Assembly: GCA_030760725.1 (NCBI GenBank)
Contig: JASWHV010000012.1
Coordinates: 81,232,968 to 81,296,967 of the forward strand
Reading direction: 5' to 3'
Length of the DNA stretch: 64,000 bases
From: Neostapfia colusana
Lineage: Eukaryota > Streptophyta > Magnoliopsida > Poales > Poaceae
The position numbers and the translations under genes are program-made. This document shows, in pieces, positions 44,367-54,534 of the stretch (within the stretch, counting starts at the first letter, position 1; each line of letters opens with the position of its first letter). The notes under the pieces are model-generated. The model ran no database searches. It was not told the origin of the DNA and saw only the letters and a list, made by a program, of their open reading frames with translations.

Positions 44367-46025
44367 CCTCTGTCACACCCGGTTTTTCCGAAGAACAACC
44401 AAGTGAATATCACATGTATGCCAGGATCATTTTCTCATACATGTGATGACAAATAGTGAAGCATCATTTATTACAAGCCAGGTGTCGAATATAAATAAGT
44501 CTTACATCGCAAATATCTCAATGGACACTAATGCTTCATCACAAGTAAATAAACTAGCAGCGGAATTTTATTCTTTTAGGGCTCCATCACAGGCGTTGCC
44601 CGGGGGTCTTCATGAACCTAAAATCCTTCCTCGGGTCCAAAATCTTGGTCATTATACACCACCTCATTATCTTGACCTGAGCAGCAATATAAACCAACAA
44701 ATATGCAAGGTTGAGTACCAATGGTACTCAGCAAGTGTGGGAAAATTATATCATGCATGGCTAGAACAAGGAGAGGTTGAACTCATGGTTAAAGCACTAC
44801 GCAATTAATACCTATCACCTTAGCTTATTAAGCACCTTCATTACTACACAGGTGAAATGGTCCCAATCTCCCATCCCATCATCATAATCCAATAACCATA
44901 ACATCATTTCCAATGTTAAGCTCCCCGCTTAACTTCCAAAACCATCATTCCTCTAATCATGAATAAGTCCAGGCCGCTCTTAACCGTGAGCACGGCTGTC
45001 AAGACAGTTTTGACTCTGCAGAGTTTGTACCACTGTACCCACAAGTAGTGATTTCATCCCCCGTTGCCGGGTGGACTAAAAGAACCTCCATTATGCCAGT
45101 GGCTATGATCCACATTCACACTTCCCAGGTGTGCAGCCAGGAGATCACTACGAAGCCTTTACAAAGGGATTCCCGACGAGCGTGGGCCCACTGAGGTTTC
45201 ACCCCTAACAGCATACAAGAGGCTCCAACCCCGCTGCAGTGGCCCCCTCTTGAGCCTTGCGGTTCATATGGTAGTCCAGCTGACACCTACTCCCCGCACC
45301 ATCCAACACACCCATACTACGCCGGGGATACACCTAATTAATTGGCCAAGCTGCCCCATCTCAGCATGTGGTTGGCACTGTAAAGCCGGGTTACATGCTC
45401 CATGAACCGGTCCTTAGGATCCAGGCAAGTACTAAACACAAACCCAAGTCTCGTGCACCCAGCACACAACCAAAACATTCAACTTGCCTTGATCCCTACC
45501 TCTACATAACTCACAATAGCTCATTCAAGAGTATGGTAAAATAAACTGATGATCTCATATCCCAAATATCCCATTCTAAGCATGGCTAAGCATATGCATG
45601 TAAATAAATGACATGACAAAATAAATCCCAACCCAAGCTACAAGGAAACAAGGTAATGCAATTCTAGGGAAACTTCCTAGCATGGGTTTCATATTTCATT
45701 TGACAATGCAAATAATTCTATCTACACATCCTAGCATAGGATCAAAGTGGTCAAGGACACTTGCCTCCTTCTTGCTGCTCTTGGAATGGGTAGTCCTGAT
45801 CTTGGAAAGAAATAACTGCTCTTGAACAGGTTCTACTTCATACCATCACATATAGCAAAAGAAAAACAACAATCATAAGACATAGTTCACACTTCTTACT
45901 TCATACAAACCACACATTCATATTTATGAAATTCATTCACCCTTATATGTGTTGTGGTCACTTTGTGTGTTGATCTGTGGCTTGCACACACTTTTATTTA
46001 TATGTATATGATTCCTACTTTGGTG

Positions 46026-46044
46026 TTCATATTTATACTTACAT
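46026..46044. repeat. Target site duplication of the SINE, left copy
   Basis: Nineteen bases, repeated exactly at 46227-46245; length and AT-richness fit LINE-machinery insertion. Confidence 0.93.
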
Positions 46045-46226
46045 AAAAAAAGGGCAGCCCGGTGCATGTAGCTCCCGCTTGCGCAGGGTCCGGGGAAGGG
46101 TCCGACCCATTTGGGTCTTTTGTACGCAGCCTTTCCCTACATTTCTGCAAGAGGCTGTTTCCAGGACTCGAACCCGTGACCTCATGGTCACAAGGCAACA
46201 GCTTTACCGCTGCGCCAAGGCCCCCC
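46045..46226 (-). mobile_element. Au-like SINE inserted in element B 5' LTR
   Basis: A 182 bp tRNA-derived SINE on the minus strand: starts GGGGGGCCTTGGCGCAGCGG, has the pol III B box GGTTCGAGTCC within the tRNA-like head, and ends in a short T run (seen as aaaaaaa at 46045). It matches the Au SINE family of grasses as I remember it. It is flanked by a perfect 19 bp duplication, ttcatatttatacttacat, at 46026-46044 and 46227-46245. The other LTR has the empty site at about 36749. Confidence 0.93.
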
Positions 46227-48003
46227 TTCATATTTATACTTACATACTATATATATATATATATATATGTGTGTTTCAGTTTTAAATAAATTCCTTATAT
46301 TAAACTACTAAGTATGTAAGAAAAGTATTTTTCTTCTCCATATGTGCCTTCATAATTTCTATCAACCCTAAACTGAACTCTTTGAATTTTAAAAACTCCA
46401 TTTATCTTTTATTAGTTGCTATATTTTCAGATTTATATTCCTATGCATAATTGTGTATTTTATTATGAAATTAGTAATACACATCATCTAAACAGTATAG
46501 ATTCTGGTCTTAAATAATTTAATAACATATTTGAACCTTGGCCTCTGATGTAAACTATTTCATAATTATTTTCCCTATTTTTCTATAACTATTCTTTACT
46601 CAAAAATGTGTCCCTATACTATTAAATGTGAATAATAGTTGAAACAGATTCATTTCAGCCCAAAAATATATTTTTATCTCACTCCAAAGTTTTCTAAGTA
46701 CTGAGAAAGTTTTTAATTAATTTTTTTACAATTATGTTTGTCCCCCTTTTTAATTTTTAAACACTAGTTACATATTCAATTTTCTAAATCAAATACTAAA
46801 CAGGGCTAAAATAATAAATTCACCCCATTACAGGGTCTATAATATTATTTTCATGATTTCCAGGGGTCTAGCTACACTTATCAGAGGTGTTTTTCCTAAT
46901 TTTTATTAAGTCCAGGGGCTAAAACTGATTTTTAAATGAATTTACATGATTTTCTGGAGTTCCAGGGGCTAGATCTGAAGTTTCCGGGACTAGCTCTCAA
47001 TTCCAGAGAACCCCAGGGGGTAGCACGTAAGAATTCCAGTCTTTATAATGCGGGGTTGACGTGGACCGTTCGATTTTAAACCGACGGCTGAGATTATAAC
47101 ATCGAACCGGTACGCGGGGTTTTAAACCCTACCGTGCGATTTAAAATAAACGGCGCACAAGCGGCCACGTCGCTCTGATCGAGAGCGGGCGGCGCTGCCG
47201 GCGGCGCACGGCGGCGGGAAGCGGCGATCTCGCCGGAAAGTTTCAGATCCTCGAGAATTCTGCCTAGAACTGTGATCTTATGGCATAGATCGGTAGAGGG
47301 GAGGTCAGGGATCTCACCTCGGGGGTTTTCTTGAGCTCGGGGGTCCTGGAAAGTGATCGGCGGCGAGGTCCGAGGCAAAACCACGGCGAAGCTCGTCGGC
47401 GCTGTGTTTACACCGTAAGTCTCCGAGTTTTCTGCACCTGCAAAGCTTCCCGGAGGCGGTGGATCAAGACCAGCGAGTTAGATCAGAGTTTCCGAGCTTA
47501 GATCGGCCAGAATTCACCGGCGAAGTCTCGGTGCTCACCGGAGTGAAAATCGGCGATCGTGTGGGAAAAACCGATCGGGGCTGGGGTGTTTATAGCCGGG
47601 GGAGGGCGGTGGGTCTGTTGCGATCGAGTTTGAGTCGTTTGGGACCAGAATTCGGGCTGCGGGACGCGGAAATCCGGTCGGTTGCGATCGCGCGCGCGGG
47701 AGAGAGTCCGGGGTCGCGGGGTTAGGGATGACATGCGGGTCCCACCTGTCTGTGAGAGACAGCGCGGGCGCGCGGGGGCGGGCTGGCGCGGGGAAGCTGG
47801 GCCGGCTGGCGGGTTTCGGCCCACTGGCCGGTTTTTTTCCCGTTTCTCTTTTTCTTTTTCCATTTCTTTTCTGTTTTGAGTATAATTTGAATTCCAGTTT
47901 GAATTTGAATTTTTGCAAAACATGCAACACGTCCAAAAATTTTTAAATTCCCCTCTGAACATGGTTTAGCGTTTTGAATCAAAATTTGGGGTGTTACAAC
48001 AGG

Positions 48004-48425
48004 TCCAAGGCGAGGAATTCTTTCTCCAACATCCGCACGTGAAGCAGATAAGCAGATAGCTTTGGGTCATTGCAGGGGCATTCACCCTTAACTTGCTTGA
48101 TAACTAGCTGGGAGTCGCCCTGCGCCAACAACTGGCGAGCGCCCAGAGACAGGACTGTCTTTTAGGCCAAAGATGAGTGCTTCATACTCTGCCAAGTTGT
48201 TGGTTGCCTTGGAATTGAGATGCACCATGTACCCAGACTGCTCCCCCGATGGCATGAGAAGCAGTACGCCGGCACCGGCCCCCTGCTTTCGCGAGGAGCC
48301 GTCGAAGAAGAGCGTCCAGTGAGGCCCGGTGAAGACCGGAGCTCGGTACTTTGGTTCACCGTCTTTGCGGCCCCCTGGGTCAGCCTTCGTTGGCGTCCAC
48401 TCAGCCACGAAGCCAGCCAGTGCTT
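48004..48425 (-). pseudogene. G1 RNase H remnant
   Basis: Continues the Tat pol cut by element B. Visible are LFFDGSS (first Asp), NLAEYEALI (Glu), ARQLLAQGDSQLV (Asp) and the run to CPCNDPKLSAYLLHVRMLEKEF. A frameshift near 48150 breaks it. At its N-terminal side (QALAGFVAEWTPT, about 48425) it meets gag directly: protease and RT are gone. Confidence 0.85.
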
Positions 48426-48429
48426 GGCT

Positions 48430-50336
48430 CTTGGCTGTCTGACGTGGTCAGGAGCTCAGCTTGAACTCCGCCGTCTTCGGGCTGTCTTCCGGCTTCGGAA
48501 GCTGGCAGTGAGTGCCAGCTCCGCCCTCCGGCTGCTCTGGCGCACTTGTCCGCCAGGCTGAAGGGCTCGGAGGCATCGCCGACCTCTCTGGTTGCAAGCC
48601 TCCCAAGCATCTTCTTGTCCTGGACACTGTCGAAGTGCCGCCACCACAGAAGCACTTTGAATATGCGGAATGGTGTTGCGTACCTGGGAGAACCGCTGGA
48701 TGAAGGAGCGCAGCGACTCCCAAGGTTGTTGCTTGATGGCTTGGAGGTCAAGCTCCGTGCCGGGACGGGTGTAGGAGCTGCCGAAGTTGGCGATGAACTG
48801 CCGGCAGAGCTCTCCCCAGGAAGTTATGGAACCCTGAGGGAGGTTCATTAGCCAAGACCGGGCTGGGCCGGTCAAGGCGACGGGGAAGTAGCTTGGCCAT
48901 GACGGCCTCATCCCCTCCTGCGGCAAGTACGGCGGTGGAGTAGATCTGGAGGAACCCCGTCGGGTTGACGCTGCCGTCGTACTTCTCGGGCAGGTGCGGC
49001 CGAAACTTGCGCGGCCACCTCGTGAAGCGGAGGTCGGGCTCCAGGGCCGCACATCCTGCCCCTGTTGCTGCAGGTGTTGGTGCCGCGAATGCTTGGTTCG
49101 CCGCTGGCACAGTGTACCCCGGTATGGGCAAGGCTGCGCCATAGACCGGGGGCGCTGTTTGCAGGACATATGGCTGTGGCATATGCTGCGTGGCGTATGT
49201 CTGGGGCAGAGTTCGCGTGGCGAAAGTCTGCGCCTCAGGCAGGGTTGAGGCAGTCGTCATGCTGACGCCGGCCTCTTGGCTGCGACGCCTTTCTCGTCGT
49301 CGCTCGAGGAACATTCGGGCGTCTTGGCCCAGGTGGCATCGTTCCATCTCAGTCCTCAGGTCCGTCGACGGAAGCCTGGTGGAGCTGGAATCCGCCGTCT
49401 GTCCGTCAACCGTTGGCGTGCGCGTCAGCGACACAGCCGGTTGGCCGGAGCGCCGTCCCCGCCGAAGTCAAGGGTTTGCGGCGGCGACGACAAGACGGTC
49501 TACCTCGCGAATCCACTGCTGGGTCGTTGCCTGAGGCGCGTCCCCAGCAGGCGGATTGTGCAGTAGCGCTCTTGTTGCGGCTAGCGCACCCCCGCCGGGT
49601 ACGCCCAGCGCTACTGAAGACCTGACGCTGGTTGGAGCCTGCATTGCCGGGGTCGGCGCTGCCAGAGCCGGTTGCTGGCTCCCAGTGCAGGTACTGGTGC
49701 CGCGAACGCTTGGTTGCGCCTGGCACAGTGTACCCCGGTATGGGCAAGGTTGCGCCATAGGCCGGGGACGCCGCTTGCAGAGCACATGGTTGTGGCTTAT
49801 GCTGTGCGGCGTACGCCTGGGGCAGAGCTCGCGCAGCAAAGGTCTGCCCTCGAGGCTGGGTCGAGGCCGACGTCATGTTGTCGCCAGCCTCTTGAGTGCG
49901 ACGCCTTTCTCGACGTCGCTCGAGGAACACTCGGGCATCTTGGCCCAAGTGGCACCTTTCCAGCTCTGTCCTCAGGTCCGTCGACGGAAGTTTGGTGGAG
50001 CTGGAACCCGCCGTCTGCCCGTCAACCGTTGGCGTGCGCGTCAGCGACACAGCCGGTTGGCCGGAGCGTCGTCCCCGCCGAAGTCAATGGTTTGCGGCGG
50101 CGACGACAAGACGGTCTACCTCGCGAATCCACTGCTGGGTCGCTGCCTGAGGTGCGTCCCCAGCAGGCGGACTGTGCAATAGCGCCCTTGCTACTGCTAG
50201 CGCACCCCCACCGGGTACGCCCGACACTACTGAAGGCCTGACGCTGGTTGGAGCCTGCATTGCCGGGGTCGGCGCTGCCAGAGCCGGTTGCTGTCTCCCA
50301 GCTTGCCCTGATACACTCCGTCCTGAGTGTGTCATT
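48430..50336 (-). pseudogene. G1 gag with internal duplication
   Basis: Tat gag capsid domain (RKFRPHLPEKYDGSVNPTGF, GPARSWLMNLPQGSITSWGELCRQF, RPGTELDLQAIKQQPWESLRSF) preceded by a variable N-terminal region present twice in tandem (period about 613 bp). Frameshifts divide it, including one just after AAGGDEAVMAK. The part after KCARAAGGR is fused to RNase H. The gag ATG is beyond the solo LTR G2 at 51512. Confidence 0.85.
49070..50300. repeat. Tandem duplication of gag N-terminal coding region in G1
   Basis: Landmarks recur about 613 bases apart: the 49419 block (gcgtgcgcgtcagcgacaca) again at 50031; ggtgttggtgccgcgaatgc at about 49074 and its variant near 49689; cgctgccagagccggttgct near 49655 and 50272. 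The duplicated protein segment contains SLTRTPTVDGQTA and ERCHLGQDARVFLERRRERRR. Confidence 0.85.
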
Positions 50337-51432
50337 GTCGAAGTGTTCGGTCGACACTTCCCCCGGGCCTGCACTGGGCAGCCCGCGGAGGTTCTTTTTT
50401 CGGAGGGGCTAGTTCCTAGCGGAGAGCTTGCGCAGATGGACGAGTTAGTGAGAGCTTGACACGGCGAGTTTTACATGGTTCAGGCCGCCGGAGCGTAAAA
50501 CCCTACCTCCACGGCGAGCTATGGAGCTCGCTGTATTGCTTGCTGCTCAGGGCCGGGGGCCTGAGCTTGGGGGTGAGTTACAGCTTGAGAGTGTATGGCT
50601 AGCGTATGAGTTGCAAAATGCGAACCCTTGCTATCGACGCCTACCCGAGCCTTTTATAGTCCAAGACTCGGGTGGCTTACAAGGGGAGCCGGGACCCGAC
50701 AGGTGGTCCCAGGAAGATTGTCTATTATCTACCGTATCTGTAGTTACGCCGGTAGTTGCCTCTGGTCAAAGGCTTCTGAGTCTTCATCTTGCCGCCCTGC
50801 CCATGCCGCATGCTAGTCGTAGTGGTTGATGACGGCGCAGGCGGCATGGGATGTCTTGTCGCGGCGTTTATTAGCTGGCAGGTTCTGACACCGCGCGCCA
50901 GTCTGTGATGCGACTGGGCGCAACGGCACCTGACAGACGCGTGCTCCGCGTTTCCGCGTCTTGGGAAGACGCGGGCCTTGAATACCTTGTACGGGCAAGG
51001 TGTGGGGCGCCTTTACGCCCGCTGCCTACCGCTCGGGGGCGGGCAGCACCGTTCTTCTGGCCACGTGGCGGGTCCGGAGCCCTTCTCTGAGGAGAGAAGG
51101 TTCCGGCCTGCGGGGCACGTGGAGCCTCCGGACCTCTCCCCGCGGAGGGGGAGGTCCAGCTTCTGTACGCCACGTGGCGGGCCCGGAGCTCTCCTCTGAG
51201 GAGAGGGAGGTCCGGCCCCGCCGGACGCGTGGCGCCTTCGGACCTCTCTCCCGCGGAGGGGGAGGTCCGGCTTCTGTATGCCACGTGGCGGGCCCGGAGC
51301 TCTCCTCTGAGGAGAGGGAGGTCCGGCCCTGCCGGACGCGTGGCGCCTTCGGAGCTCTCCCTGCGGAGAAGGGCGAATACCTTAGGCATTTTACCCTGTG
51401 TGCGGGGGTACCCCATATCTCAGGTACCGACA
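50337..51432 (-). mobile_element. G2: solo LTR of family G inside G1 gag leader
   Basis: A complete 1096 bp family G LTR flanked by a perfect duplication gtcat (50332-50336 and 51433-51437), with no internal region. It splits the first codons of G1 gag (ATG at 51512) from the rest. Contains the G-box array (51058-51370) and a TATA box near 50650. Confidence 0.93.
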
Positions 51433-51437
51433 GTCAT

Positions 51438-51570
51438 CATGTACTCTCCTCTGGTCACGGTTTGCCGCGGACGCAGGGGGGGAGAGTTTGCCGCTGAAGG
51501 AAGCTTGGTCATCTTTGTCGGCGGAAACTTGTCGCGCAAGGGGAAAAGGCCCCCTTCCTGGCACGCCAAA
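51438..51570 (-). other. G1 primer site, leader and gag start
   Basis: Minus-strand TTTGGCGTGCCAGGAAGGGG (51551-51570) directly follows the LTR end CTTCGACA; H and J have TTTGGCGCGCCAGGTAGGGG here. This is the primer-site type of Tat elements; I did not assign the tRNA. The gag ATG is at 51512 (MTKLPSAANSPP), after which the frame is shifted compared with H. Confidence 0.8.
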
Positions 51571-52659
51571 TGTCGAAGTGTTCAGTCGACACTTCCCCCG
51601 GGCCTGCACTGGGCAGCCCGCAGAGGTTCTTTTTTCGGTGGGGCTAGTCTCTAGCGGAGAGCTTGCGCAGATGGACGAGTTAGTAAGAGCTTGACACGGC
51701 GAGTTTTACGTGGTTCAGGCCGCCGGAGCGTAAAACCCTACGTCCACGGCGAGCTATGGAGCTCGCTGTATTGCTTGCTGCTCAGGACCGGAGGCCTGAG
51801 CTCGGGGGTGAGTTACAGCTTGAGAGTGCATGGCTAGCGTATGAGTTACAAAGTGCGAACCCTTGCTATCGACGCCTACCCGAGCCTTTTATAGTCCAAG
51901 GCTCGGGCAGCTTACAAGGGGGGCCGGGACCCGACAGGTGGTCCCGGGAAGATTGACTGATATCTACCGTATCTGCAGTTATGCCAGTAGTTGTCTCTGC
52001 CGAAGGCTTCTGAGTCTTCGTCTTGTAGCTCTGTCCATGCCGCATGCTAGTCGTAGTGGATGATGACGGCGGGGGCGGCATGGGATGTCTTGTCGCTGCG
52101 TTTATTGGCTGGCAGCCTCTGACACTGCGCGCCAGTCTGTGATGCGACTGGGCGCAACGGCACCTGACAGAGGCGTGCTCCGCGTCTTGGGAATGCGCGG
52201 GCCTTGAATACCTTGTACGGGCAAGGTATGGGGTGTCTTTACGCCTGCTGCCTATCGCTCGGGGGCAGGCAGCACCGTTCTGCTGGCCACGTGGCGGGCC
52301 CGGAGCCCTCCTCAGAAGAGAGGGGGGTCCGGCCCTGAAGGACACGTGGAGCCTTCGGACCTCTCCCCGCGGAGGGGGAGATTCCGCTTCTGTTGGCCAC
52401 GCGGCGAGCCCGGAGCTCCTCTCTGAGGAGAGGGAGGTCTGGCCTCTCCGGACACACGGCACCTTCGGACCTCTGTCCCGCGGAAGGGGAGGTCCAGCTT
52501 CTGTATGCCACGTGGTGGGCCCGGAGCTCTCCTCTGAGGAGAGGGAGGTCTGGCCCTGCTGGACACGTGGCGCCATCGGAGCTCTCCCTGCGGAGAAGGG
52601 CGAGATCCTTAGGCATTTTACCCTGTGCGCGGGGATACCCCATATCGAGGGTACCGACA
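51571..52659 (-). repeat. 5' LTR of G1 (1089 bp)
   Basis: Same length as the partner at 31774-32862, with few substitutions. Followed at 52660 by the second agatg copy. Confidence 0.93.
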
Positions 52660-52664
52660 AGATG

Positions 52665-52835
52665 GTAGTGAATACGAGATGGTATTCATGGGCAAAGTTG
52701 AGAAATATTAATGACTGGTTGAGACATGGAAAAGGGATGAATCATAATGGAGGTATTGTCAATATTTAAATACATGTTGGGATTACATTCACGTAAAGCT
52801 AAGTTGCTATTTTTATCGTGTTTTGAGAAATAAAC
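52665..52835 (+). repeat. 3' LTR of T4, second part
   Basis: Continues the LTR cut at 31773 (gtagtgaatacgagatggtattc...), ending at taaac where a reverse LTR fragment is inserted. Confidence 0.88.
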
Positions 52836-52969
52836 TGTGACGCCCTCAATTTTATAGAACACAGACCCGAGAACTGATGCATATGTGTGCCCAGGATGGC
52901 CATCACACATATACATATCATCCACAAACTGAATTTTAGAATATATGTATAACCACAAATAACAGGGTT
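52836..52969 (-). repeat. K: reverse family T LTR end fragment
   Basis: Starts tgtgacgccctcaatttt, the reverse complement of a family T LTR end, directly after taaac. The rest is displaced by the G3 insertion at 52970 and not seen again in the window. Confidence 0.82.
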
Positions 52970-53383
52970 TGTCGAAGTGTGTAGCCGACACTTCCCCCAG
53001 GCCTGCTCTGGGCAGCCCGCGGATGTTCTTTTTCGGAGGGGCTAGTCACTCACGGAGAACTTACGCATTAAGGACGATGGAGGGAGAAGCTTGACACAGG
53101 GATTTTTACGTGGTTCAGGCCGCCGGAGCGTAATACCCTACGTCCACGGTGAGCAGAGGTGCTCGTTGTATTGCTTGTTGCTCAGAAGCGGAGTCTTGAG
53201 CTTGAGGATGACCTAAGTGCTCGGATGCTGGAGCGTAAGTGTGCAAAGAGTCGAACCCTTGCTAACGTTGCCTACCCGAGCCTTTTATAGTCCAAGGCTC
53301 GGGTGGCTTACAAGGTGGGCCCGGGACCCGAATGGTGGTCCCGGGGGGATTGTCTGCCATCTACTGTATCCGCAGTTACGCTG
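52970..53383 (-). repeat. G3: reverse family G LTR fragment
   Basis: Begins tgtcgaagtgtgtagccgac, the U5 end of a divergent family G LTR, and contains its reverse TATA (ccttttatag near 53282). It is interrupted at gttacgctg by element H. More diverged from the others than G1, G2, H and J are from each other. Confidence 0.83.
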
Positions 53384-54477
53384 TGTCGGTACCTGAGATA
53401 TGGGGTACCCCCGCGCACAGGGGAAAATGCCTAAGGAACTCGCCCTTCTCTGCAGGGAGAGCTCCGAAGGCGCCACGCGTCCGGCGGGGCCGGACCTCCC
53501 TCTCCTCAGAGGAGAGCTCCGGGCCCGCCACGTGGCATACAGAAGCCGGACCTCCCCCTCCGCGGGAGAGAGGTCCGAAGGCGCCACGGTCCAGCGGGGC
53601 CGGACTTCCCACTCCTCAGAGGTGAGCTCCGGGCCCGCCACGTGGCCAACAGGAGCCGAGCCTCCCCCTCCGCGGGGATAGGTCCGGAGGCTCCACGTGC
53701 CCCGCGGAACGGGCCCTTCTCTCCTCTGAGAAGGGCTCCGGGCCCGCCACGTGGCAGCAGAACGGCGCTGCCTGCCCCCGAGCGATAGGCAGCGGGCATA
53801 AAGACGCCCCATACCTTGCCCATACAAGGTATTCAAGGCCCGCGTCTTCCCAAGACGCGGACACGCGGAGCACGCTTCTGTCAGGCGCCGTTGCGCCCAG
53901 TCGCATCACAGACTGGCGCGCGGTGTCAGAACCTGCCAGCCAATAAACACCTCGACAAGACATCCCATGCCGCCTGCACCGTCATCAACCACTACGACTA
54001 GCATGCGGCATGGGCAGGGCGGCAAGATGAAGACTCAGAAGCCTTCGACCAGAGGCAACTACCGGCATAACTGCAGATACGGTAGATAATAGACAATCTT
54101 CCCGGGACCACCTGTCGGGTCCTACCCCCCTTGTAAGTTGCCCGAGTCTTGGACTATAAAAGGCTCGGGTAGGCGACGATAGCAAGGGTTCGCACTCTGC
54201 AACTCATACGCTAGCCATACACTCCCAAACTGTAACTCACCCCCAAGCCCAGGACTCCGGCACTGAGCAGCAAGCAATACAGCGAGCTCCTTAGCTCGCC
54301 GTGGACGTAGGGTTTTACGCTCCGGCGGCCTGAACCACGTAAAACTCACCGCGTCAAGCTCTTACTAACTCGTCCATCCGCGCAAGCTCTCCGCTGGGGA
54401 CTTGCCCCACCGAAAAAAGAACCTCCGCGGGCTGCCCAGTGCAGGCCCGGGGGAAGTGTCGACCGAACACTTCGACA
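53384..54477 (+). repeat. 5' LTR of H (1094 bp)
   Basis: TGTCGGTACC to CTTCGACA. G-box minisatellite at 53440-53760, TATA box (TATAAAAG) at 54155-54162, and the U5 stem GAAGTGT-cgaccga-ACACTTC just before the end. Confidence 0.93.
54155..54162 (+). promoter_or_regulatory. TATA box of H 5' LTR
   Basis: TATAAAAG, conserved in all family G LTRs (61117-61124 in the H 3' LTR, 62417-62424 in J, and reversed at 32089-32096 in G1). The distance to the LTR end is only about 320 bp, unlike the 2-3 kb in families T and B. Confidence 0.75.
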
Positions 54478-54498
54478 TTTGGCGCGCCAGGTAGGGGG
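54478..54498 (+). other. Primer binding site of H
   Basis: TTTGGCGCGCCAGGTAGGGG immediately after the LTR; identical in J (62740 onward). Confidence 0.85.
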
Positions 54499-54534
54499 CT
54501 TTTCTCCTAGCGCGACGAGTTTCCGCCGATGAAG

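Larger units (their letters stand above)
35091..47998 (-). mobile_element. Element B: full-length Tekay-like chromovirus (12.9 kb)
   Basis: Complete structure with LTRs 35091-38554 and 44371-47998, both TG...CA, and a perfect 5 bp duplication acagg (35086-35090 and 47999-48003). Minus-strand order: LTR, Met tRNA primer site, ORF0, gag-protease, RT-RNase H-integrase-chromodomain, polypurine tract, LTR. The coding frame is broken only by one TAG between protease and RT. The LTRs are very alike, so the insertion is young relative to its surroundings. One LTR carries a later SINE insertion. Confidence 0.96.
44371..47998 (-). repeat. 5' LTR of element B (3628 bp, with SINE)
   Basis: Nearly identical to the 3' LTR apart from a short TA tract (46248-46269), the SINE with its duplication (46026-46245) and scattered substitutions. 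TATA box 47589-47594, polyadenylation signal 44467-44472, stem-loop 44712-44730. Confidence 0.95.
31774..52659 (-). mobile_element. Element G1: Tat-type Ty3/gypsy deletion derivative, hosts B and G2
   Basis: Two 1089 bp LTRs (31774-32862 and 51571-52659) bound it. The flanking T4 LTR is duplicated as agatg (31769-31773 and 52660-52664), showing one insertion event. Minus-strand order: LTR, primer site, gag with an internal duplication, then RNase H and integrase remnants, 3' untranslated region with 115 bp tandem repeats, LTR. Most of protease and all RT are deleted. Removing element B and G2 leaves about 6.9 kb, well short of a full Tat element. Confidence 0.93.

Noticed and set aside
46140..46226. 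tRNA-like sequence with a GGTTCGAGTCC B box
   Set aside because: It is the head of a SINE: no full cloverleaf with acceptor stem, T-run tail and 19 bp target duplication.
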